Below, in pieces: positions 56,788 to 64,000 of a stretch of 64,000 nt of DNA; the stretch's first letter is position 1, and every line of letters begins with the position of its first letter. Under the pieces are notes generated by a model. The model saw only the letters and a list, made by a program, of their open reading frames with translations. It did not search any database and was not told where the DNA came from. Made by a program: the position numbers and the translations under genes. The DNA comes from Calvatia gigantea (lineage: Eukaryota; Basidiomycota; Agaricomycetes; Agaricales; Lycoperdaceae), in contig JACAAK010000006.1 in assembly GCA_025093985.1 (NCBI GenBank), positions 1,984,001 to 2,048,000 of the forward strand. Reading direction: 5' to 3'.

Positions 56788-57777
56788 TCATACCTCAGGA
56801 AGCTCATTGAAGTCTCTGTTCACGACTGCAGTGGCAAGTGCCTTTTTAGTGGCGGCGATGAGGAACTTTCCCTCATTGGAATGCGCTAAGAAGATGGGTG
56901 AGTGACTTCGTCTGTCTTGTCGGATAAGGACTGGGACACTGTTGTATGGGAAGTCGGTGGTGGTGGAGCTGTCCCAGTAGTTCTTGACTATCGAGTTCCA
57001 ATAATGTTGGTCCTTTTCTTGTCCTGGCAACACAGTGCGGAATCTTGCAGGTGGAAGAAAAACTGATATGAGTTGTGGCAGTGTGATGGTTTTAATGAAG
57101 CAGCAGAGGGCATTAACTTCTTCTTTCATTGAAACTGTGGCTTCTTCGTCCATGGGGGTATCAGCACGGGTCGGTGGTGTGGGGTTGATGGTGTCATGTA
57201 GTTCGGAAAGGGTGATATGAATTCTATCAACCAAGGTGTTGATGTCGGGGTCTTCATTTGACTTGTCTCTTCCAAGTAACTTCATGGCTATGTCGGTGAG
57301 TTCTAGGAATATGTTGGCAATGTCAAGGTGGTTGAATACCTCAAGGCCCAAATCAATTCAGCTCTGGAGTCCTTGGATGTGGTCTTTTTTGTTAGGGGTG
57401 AGGGTGGACTGCTCTAGTGCTCAGAAGATGGCGGGAATATGCTGGTTGGTGGAGGAGGAGGCATTGGTGAATCCAGCATATATATCAGCAAAGGTGATGC
57501 AGGCAGTGGCGAGGGTAATATGCCGGTTTACTACCAGTCGTTTGTTTTGGGCAGTAATGTTCTCGATTTTGCTGCTGGTTGCTTTGTTGACGTCTTTGAG
57601 CAAGGCTTCAAGGAGTCCTTGTGCAGGGGATGGTGTCTTAGTGAGGTTGAAACAGGTTCCCTGGGGGGCAGGTGCTCAGCTGTTGCCTGGTTCGGAGAAT
57701 GGAAGAGAGGAGATTCTGGTGGGTGTGGGATGGACAAGGGAGTCGATAGTGATGCAGTTAGATTGGGAGGCAGGCAT
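56788..57777 (-). pseudogene. family A third ORF (E7 copy)
   Basis: ATG 57777 (MPASQSNCITI) to stop 56788, 329 codons in a single frame. There are no indels and only three in-frame TGA codons (near 57680, 57422 and 57359). It starts exactly 6 nt after the pol stop (TAA 57786-57784). Its length and sequence agree with E3 ORF3 (327 codons). Retaining the frame while accumulating only point-mutation stops indicates that it was a real coding sequence before CpG decay. Confidence 0.82.
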
Positions 57778-57783
57778 ATCTGT

Positions 57784-58357
57784 TTAGTTTCTTTGTCTGG
57801 GTTGCTTGTTTGCTGCTTTTTTGTGTTTTCTGCCCCCTCTTTTATGGGTATCCTCCAGATGCCTTCTTAGGTAGTCTCTTATTGCGTCTTTAGCATTTTC
57901 TAGGTTAGACTCTGCTGTCCACGTATCTTCTTCATTGCTATACCCCTTCCAGTGGACCAGGAATTGATAGCCCCTTCCTCGTTTTCGTTGTCTGTAGATC
58001 TCGTCTACTTCGTACTCTTCTTCATTGTTGATGATCACTAGGTCGGGCGCTGATGGTTGTTTTTGGCTCGGGAACTCTGCCTGGTGTGCTGGTGTCAGGA
58101 GCTGTTCATTGAATACATCATGGATGGCCCATCCATCTGGCAGTTTTAGCCGATATGCTGCTTCTCCTATCTTTTCCTTAATAAGGAAAGGTCCATACCG
58201 TTTTTGGCCTAGCTTCTTTGATGACTGATTGGTATGGATGTTGGTGCTTTCTAACCATACTTTATCTCCTATTTGATAAATGCTGGTGTGGGTTCTATTG
58301 TGGTCATGTTGCTGTTTCATCTTTTCTTGGTATGTCCGTAGTGCTGATGAGGCATTG
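57784..58357 (-). pseudogene. E7 pol C-terminus (chromodomain)
   Basis: The frame 58320-57784 is open: HDVFNEQLLTPAHQAEFPSQ, a chromodomain with EEYEVDEIYRQRKRGRGYQF and HWKGYSNEEDTWTAESNLEN, end PRQRN. The chromodomain is expected to target integration to modified histones. At 58358 the sequence switches abruptly to family C. Confidence 0.82.
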
Positions 58358-58359
58358 TC

Positions 58360-58749
58360 TCAGGGGGTACTGGGAGATGATTCGGTGGAGGGGGGAATGT
58401 AGACGCAATCTGGGCCGATGAAGACGTCGACCCAGAATTGTTTGTTCTGGTCCGCGAATTGTTGGAGCTCGTCTTTGGTAAAGACGGCATTCGGGAGGGT
58501 GATAATGGGCTTTTCGAGCAGTTCGTTAATTTGGACGGTGGGGAGAATTGGGGTTTCGTGGCCCACAGGTGTGACGGTGGGAGGGTAGGATATAGGAATA
58601 TGAGGGGAGGAGGGGAGAGAATGGGCTTTTCTGACTGGGGAATTGTTTTTTGTAGAGAGGGAGGAGATGGAAGAGAGGGAAGGAGAGGGGGATGAGGCTA
58701 CAATAGCCGCTTTCTTTCCCTTCTTGTAGTTTTTCTGGGTTGGTGCCAT
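58360..58749 (-). CDS. family C ORF downstream of pol, truncated
   Basis: MAPTQKNYKKGKKAAIV start at 58749, then a Ser/Pro-rich stretch, then a helical end (FTKDELQQFADQNKQFWVDV, FIGPDCVYIPP). It lies about 60 nt after the pol stop (58811). The end is lost at the junction with E7. Similar proteins occur with Agaricomycete gypsy elements; their function is unknown to me. It is not similar to the family A third ORF. Confidence 0.55.
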   Translation of the reverse strand: MAPTQKNYKKGKKAAIVASSPSPSLSSISSLSTKNNSPVRKAHSLPSSPHIPISYPPTVTPVGHETPILPTVQINELLEKPIITLPNAVFTKDELQQFADQNKQFWVDVFIGPDCVYIPPSTESSPSTP

Positions 58750-58810
58750 TGGTAGTTTGGTTTGTAGAAGTGCTGTTAAGGAATGATGGAGAAGTTGGGC
58801 GAATCCTGGA

Positions 58811-61625
58811 TTATTTATATCTTTTAGGTGGGATGGGAATTAGGTGGTGTTCTCGTTGGTATTTTCGTAACAGTTCTTGGGCATGTGGTAAGAATTGTGC
58901 TTCGTTTTCCCAAGAGTTTTCTTCGTGGTTGTAACCTTTCCATTTGATATAGTATTCCCTTTGTTTATTCTTGGTTCTATGGTTCAAGATGCCTTCGATT
59001 TCGTATTCTTCTTCTCCTTCTATTATGTCAGGGAGAGGTGGTTGTGGGTTTGATCCATGGGTATTGTTTTCGGTGTATTCAGAGAGAAGGGTAGCGTGGA
59101 ATACGTTGTGAATTTTCCATGTTTCAGGTAGTTTCAGTTGGTAGGAGAGTGGTGATAAGACTTCTTTGATGGTAAATGGTCCGAGGCGTTTTGGCACAAT
59201 CTTGTTTGATTTGAATGGGAGTTTCAGGTTTCTCCGTTCAAGCCACACTTTTTGTCCTAGGGTGAAGGGTTTGAATTTTGCTTTGATTCGTTGCTCCATG
59301 TGTTCCATAGCTAGTTTGTGGGCAGCAATTGCTTCTCTTCGTGCATGGTCTAGGAGTTCTATTCATTCTTCAGTAGTGGTGAAGTTTGATTCCTCCAGAA
59401 TGGTGGGTATTCCATGGGGTTTTGTTCTGTACATGAGTTCAAAAGGGGTTTGTTTCCGGTCTGAGTGTGTTCGTGAATTGTGGGAGAATTCGAGGATTGG
59501 GAGTGCTTTAGACCAGGAGGAAGGATTTCCTGTACAGTAGATAGATAGGTACACTGCAATTTCCTGATTGAATCGTTCTGTTGTTCCATCTGATTGAGGG
59601 TGGTAGGCCGATGAAAATGATTGGGTGATTCCAAGTCATTTTATGAGAGCTTGACTGGAGTTTGCTCGGAATCTGGGGTCACGGTCGGAGATTATCTTGT
59701 CCGGTAGTCCGAATCTGGTGTAGACCTTGTCTATAATTATATCGGCAATTCCTTTGGTGGTGATTTCCTTTGTACAAGGAGTGAGAATTACCCCCTTCGT
59801 AAGTCCATGGTCCACTATGGACAGGATTGAGTCGAATCCGTGGGATTTTGGTAAATCGGTCAGCAGATCCATAGCGATATGGGCGAATGGTCTAGTAGAT
59901 ATCAGCGGTGGTATCGGTTGCAATGAAGGGTGGGAAGGATTTCGGTTAATTTTGAATTGTTGGCATTCGCTGCATCCTTTAACGTAATTTCGTACGAAGG
60001 TACTCATTCCTGGCCAATATACTTCAGCTTTGGCGAGACGATAAGTTTCTTGTTCTCCAGGGTGTCCGACTGAAGGGTGGTCGTGGTATCGTTGGATGAC
60101 ACGTCGGCGGAGTTCCATGTCTTCTGGGATGATGATCTTTCCTTCGAATGTCATAAGATGTCCATATGGCCTGGGAATCATTCCGTATTTCGGATTTATT
60201 GCTTCTGGTGATTCTGATAGAAGTCGTTTCATGGCTTCCATGGTGATTTCGTCATATTTCGATGATTTTACGATGTTGTTCTATAATTCCTGATCAACCA
60301 CGGAAATAAATAGTTCGTTGGGTAATACAGTGATTTCCCTGAGGAATACTTCCTCGGGTAAGACAATAACATTTTCGTTGTCATTGTCATCATCTAGGGT
60401 GTGATCTGGTCGACATGAGAGGGCATCGGCGGCAGGTATTTTGGTTCCTGGGACGTGTTCAATTGCGAAGTCGAAGTGTGAGAGGAAACCAAGCCATCGA
60501 GCTTGTCTTCTGGAGATATTTTGGGGTTTTCTCCAAAAGGTGAGGTTCTTGTGATCAGTTCGTATTGTTACGTGATGTTGGGCTCCTTCTAGGTAATGTC
60601 GCCATTCTTCTAGTGCTGTGATTATGGCAAGGAGTTCCCTGTCGTGTATTTCGTAGTTTCATTGGGTAGGGTTGAATGCTTTGGATAGGAAAGCTACTGG
60701 GTGGTAGTTTCCGTTCATGTCTTGCTGTGATAAGACTGCTCCTAAGGCATATTTTGAGGCATCGGTCTCGATAAAGAAGGGTCTTGTTTGGTCCGGCATC
60801 AGCAAAACAGGTTTCTTCATGAATTCGGATTTTAGTTGGTTGAAGGCTTCATTTGCTTTGTGTTCCCATTTGAATTTCTTTGTTTTGATTTTAAGTTCGT
60901 GTGGAGTTTGAGTGATTTCGTAGAGTTCGTGTTCCAAATGGAATTCATCGAAATCGATGTTTTCCAAGTAGAGTTTGAGTTCATCGATGGAGAGTTCGGG
61001 TTCTTCCGAATGGATGATTGCTTTGAAGACTTTTACAGCCAGTGGGTCAAAGTCTTCATTTAGGTAGGTGTAGCGTTCGGCATCATTCATTCCATGGATA
61101 TCTAAGGCGATTTCATTGATAGTGGTAGGTCCATTTGTGGATTTTACGATTAAGGGTATAATGTCATCATTGTTTCGCCATTTGAACTCTTGAGTAGTCC
61201 AATTTATGTCTGGGTTTGTTTGTTGTAGCCACGGGTATCCTAGGATTAGATCTTTGGATCCTATTCCTGAGACGTAGGCTTCAAATTGGCATTGTTTTCC
61301 ATCAATTAAGGCGTTCAATTCTACGCTTTCATAGATTGATCCATTTTCGTTGGGAGTTCCATCCGCATTGGATACTTTGATAGGATGTTTGATAGGGCAT
61401 GTTCGTAGTCCGTAGGTGTTTGTAAAATTCGAGGAGATGAAGTTTCCTTGGGCTCCCGAGTCAATTAGAGCGGTGACTGGGATATTTCGTAGATGGTTCT
61501 GATTGAGTTTGATAGGGAGAAAGATTGATGCTTTATTGTCCAAGGTAGGGAGTTTTATTAGATTGATTTGTGGGTCACCCAGCGATTCCTTTACAGGATC
61601 GGGTGACGCCTTTAAAAATCCCCGA
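58811..61625 (-). pseudogene. Pol of family C, reverse transcriptase missing
   Basis: Minus-strand order: protease near 61480-61230 (VTALIDSGAQGNFISSNFTN, DLILGYPWLQQTNPDINW), pre-RT acidic region, then directly RNase H from about 60890 (FKWEHKANEAFNQLKSEFMK, FFIETDASKYALGAVLSQQD), H2C2 and integrase 60241-59359 (HPSVGHPGEQETYRLAKAEV, MDLLTDLP, ISDRDPRF, HPQSDGTTERFN), integrase tail and chromodomain 59308-58811 (YYIKWKGYNHEENSWENEAQ). The catalytic Y-x-DD and the rest of RT (about 300 codons) are absent although the frame is continuous. TGA/TAG stops at about 60659, 60281, 59636 and 59363. Confidence 0.8.
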
Positions 61626-63500
61626 AGGGCTTAAGTGTTGGGTCAGAGATATATGCTTCTCTGAATTCCATTCGTTCGTCCATTGGAAGTTCTCTGATCA
61701 TTGCTTGGATATCGAGTGCAGAGATTTTTCGGGTTTGATTTGGGGCGGCACTGGAATAATTCCTGGAAGCTTGGGGTTGTGAGGGTTGTGCATAATGGGG
61801 TGGTTGCATGAATCTTCTTTGTGTTGGGTTGGGTCGTCTAGGAGGTGGTTTTTCCTTGGACAAGTTTGGGTCAGGATTTGGACAGTTGCTGATAAGGTGT
61901 CCGAATTTTCCGCAACCTATGCATTTCCCAGCTTTGTAGCGAGCGACTTGCTCAGCAGTGAATACGGCGTTTAGTTGTAATTCGGGGTCGTCCAAGTCGT
62001 AGCCTTCATGAGTGTAGTCTTGCTCTGGGGAATATAGTTCTTCGTCTTCGTAAGGTGGTTCGTAGGGGTCCTGAGGTTCTGCCTGTATTTCATGTATGGT
62101 TCGTGCAGGTTGGCGATTTGGTTGAAAACGAGTGTGGTAGGTTGGTTGGAAACGGGGTGGTTGGTAGGGAGTTGGGTTTCGAGGGAAGTTTCTAGGCCAC
62201 ATTGCGTCAGCTTGACGATTGACTGAGTCTCGTCGTACTGCATCGGTATACCATTTGGCAATGGTTTTGGGTGGTCCTTCTTTTCTAGTCCATACTTCTC
62301 TTGCGAGATTTGGATTGAGTCCTCGTTTATATTGTTCAATTAATGCCTCATTGTCTTGAATTCCTCCAATAGATGCAAGGCGTTGGAAATCAAGATTGAA
62401 GTCTGCTGCTGAGGACTTATTTTGCTTCAATTCGTACCATTGTCTTCGCGCAGTGATTTGTTCATCTACTGGAGTGAAGTGTTTCAAGATTTCAATTTCG
62501 AACTCTTCGAAGGTAGAGTATCTCCAAGGGATGGGTTTTCCACAGGCATTGGTAATTCGGCTTTTGTAATATTGTTCAGACCAGGATCTGGCTTTCCCTT
62601 CGACCATAAGGCCGAGGACGAATCTGATCTGTCGCTGGTCATCCGTAAATGCTCTAGGGTTCATTTCGAGATAGTTTTTGACTAGCATCCACCAAGTTTT
62701 AAATCGGGGGTTTGTTCCGTCGAAGTTCGGGGGCTTTTGTCCAATTTCTTTTGAATTTCCATCGTTTCCTACAAATTGAATGGCTGGAGTACAATGTCTT
62801 CGTCGACCTCCTCCTTCTCTTCCAATGGAGAAAGAGGACGGAGTGAATGAACCATGGCTGGAGTTTCGTGATGAGGGAGGGGAGGGAGAGGGCACTCTTC
62901 CTTGTCGACCTCTGCAGGGAGGATCTTCTCCCGGTGTTCTTCGTCATCCAATTCCAAAGATGGGGGTTGTAGTTCCTGATCGGGGTGGCGGTTGGTCGGT
63001 TGGTTCATTATTTGTTTCAGTTTGCGTTTGAGTGGAAGTAGCCATGCCTTCGATTTCTGGATGAAATGGTTCTTGTGATTCGAAGCCCGGGATATCTGGG
63101 TATTCGAGGGTGTCTGGAGTGTATATAAGATGGGTTCCTTCTCGATTGAGGATGTCTTGGAAGTCAAATGGATGTTTGGGCAGCTGATGGAACGTCTTGT
63201 TGTCTTCGTCGTCTTCAAGGACGGATGGCAAGATGTGGGGGTTTTCGATTCTGAATTGGGAAGGGGATACGGCTCTGGACGGTGTCTGTGGCAGTGACTC
63301 TTGAGGTGGACCTTGCTCGGGCGAATCAGGTCAAAAATAGTCGAATTGGCCACTTTGTGTTGGCTTCGGTGGTTCAGGCTCAGTGGATTTTCTAGTAGGT
63401 GCTGGTAATTCTTGTAGTAGTTTTGGTTTTTGTGATCTAGTGCGTGGGGTATGATAGATCCTTTCTAAGAATGGTGCAGAAGGTCCTTCTGGTTGATGAG
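61612..63500 (-). pseudogene. Gag of family C
   Basis: The main open part is 62895-61612: Gag core PPNFDGTNPRFKTWWMLVKN and FNLDFQRLASIGGIQDNEAL, a basic/proline region, a zinc knuckle CIGCGKFGHLISNC (about 61945-61905) and the end FGDF. The same frame continues upstream with TGA stops at about 62944 and 63331 (HQLPKHPFDFQDILNREGTH, PSQFRIENPHILPSVLEDDE) to about 63500. Pol follows in an overlapping frame. Confidence 0.78.
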
Positions 63501-64000
63501 TTCATTTAGGCGGGGGAGTAGTAGGAGACTCGAATGAGTGTTGGGTTGGTGTATGGAATGATCGTTCTGGAGATGAGGAAGGAGGGTGTAAGGGACGTTT
63601 CCCTTTTCGCGACGTGGTGAAGAAAGACAGATAGCGGTAGCCAGGCCTGCTCTACTCAACGCTACTTGGCAGAGGACAGATAAACAAGTCAGTAGACCCG
63701 AAGTTCTACTCTTCTTAACCCTATTACCGGGAAGGCTTCTCAACGTCAACTGGACAGAGGGATAGTCGGCAGAAGCTGGCCGTAAGAGACTGGAGTCGTA
63801 TAGAAACAGAGAAAGGAGGGTGGAGGTTATTCTTATGTTACGTGCGTTACCTTACTTCGCAACCGGGCCCGGATCGTCTCCACTCAGGGAGAGGTTCAAC
63901 GCTATAGCCCAGGAGTATTTGACAAGTCTCAATGACTTCTGTGCAGGCTTCGGATCGCTCCCTCGAGTAGAAGCTCGCGCTTGCCTGAGAAGTCCGAGTT
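63501..64000. other. family C leader and probable start of its 5' LTR
   Basis: No gene with motifs. By position the 5' leader and LTR of the minus-strand family C element should lie here, but with no second LTR in the window I cannot mark the ends. Confidence 0.35.

Noticed and set aside
1..64000. CRISPR arrays, rRNA operons, bacterial operon signals
   Set aside because: None seen. The repeats found are LTRs and tandem duplicates, and the genes are eukaryotic with short introns.

Overview
This window looks like a gene-poor, transposon-rich stretch of an Agaricomycete (mushroom-forming basidiomycete) genome. The evidence is GT-AG introns of about 43-66 nt, an Agaricomycete-type Hsp70-like ATPase gene, an F-box/LRR relic, a DUF4246 relic, three NACHT NTPase genes of the fungal NLR-like type, and stacked Ty3/gypsy retrotransposons with chromodomains. 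The genus cannot be named from the sequence.

Region 1 (1-8.1 kb) holds old host genes. An intact-looking 14-exon Hsp70-like gene (2894-5375) sits between two decayed relatives (1-446 and 5690-6094). A multiply frameshifted F-box pseudogene is divergent to it (718-2530, minus). A retroelement-derived RNase H remnant lies at 6484-8020 (minus).

Region 2 (8.9-20.3 kb) is a tandem cluster of three minus-strand NACHT genes. They share intron positions and a NACHT exon of exactly 1595 nt, and all end in a similar C-terminal exon. A DUF4246 pseudogene and an orphan copy of the cluster's 5' block lie between copies 2 and 3. A broken hAT transposon end abuts copy 3.

Region 3 (21-64 kb) is almost wholly transposons, nested by insertion. 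Family A (Ty3/gypsy, about 306-308-bp LTRs, chromodomain, extra third ORF) is present as elements E0, E1, E2, E3, E6 and E7 plus a scrap, E5. E1 (22390-37328, target duplication AATTA) sits in E0 gag. E2 (24750-33030, AATGG) sits in E1 integrase. A solo LTR (22866-23173, TGGGA) sits in E1 ORF3. E3 (39058-45437, AAATC) sits in the gag of a second gypsy family, B. Family B is itself split by a 637-bp solo LTR (AGATA). A third gypsy family, C (58.4-63.5 kb, minus), lacks its reverse transcriptase domain. Copia fragments occur inside E2.

The most interesting points are: the third ORF of family A, which starts exactly 6 nt after the pol stop in the three copies where the junction survives; sister-LTR differences dominated by TG/CA swaps, a footprint of methyl-CpG decay; a possible Tf1-like self-priming site; two copia-plus-local-gypsy filler insertions; and the NACHT trio with copy-specific splice-site changes. 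Nothing here is prokaryotic, and I saw no CRISPR array or rRNA. I could not search for tRNA genes reliably.
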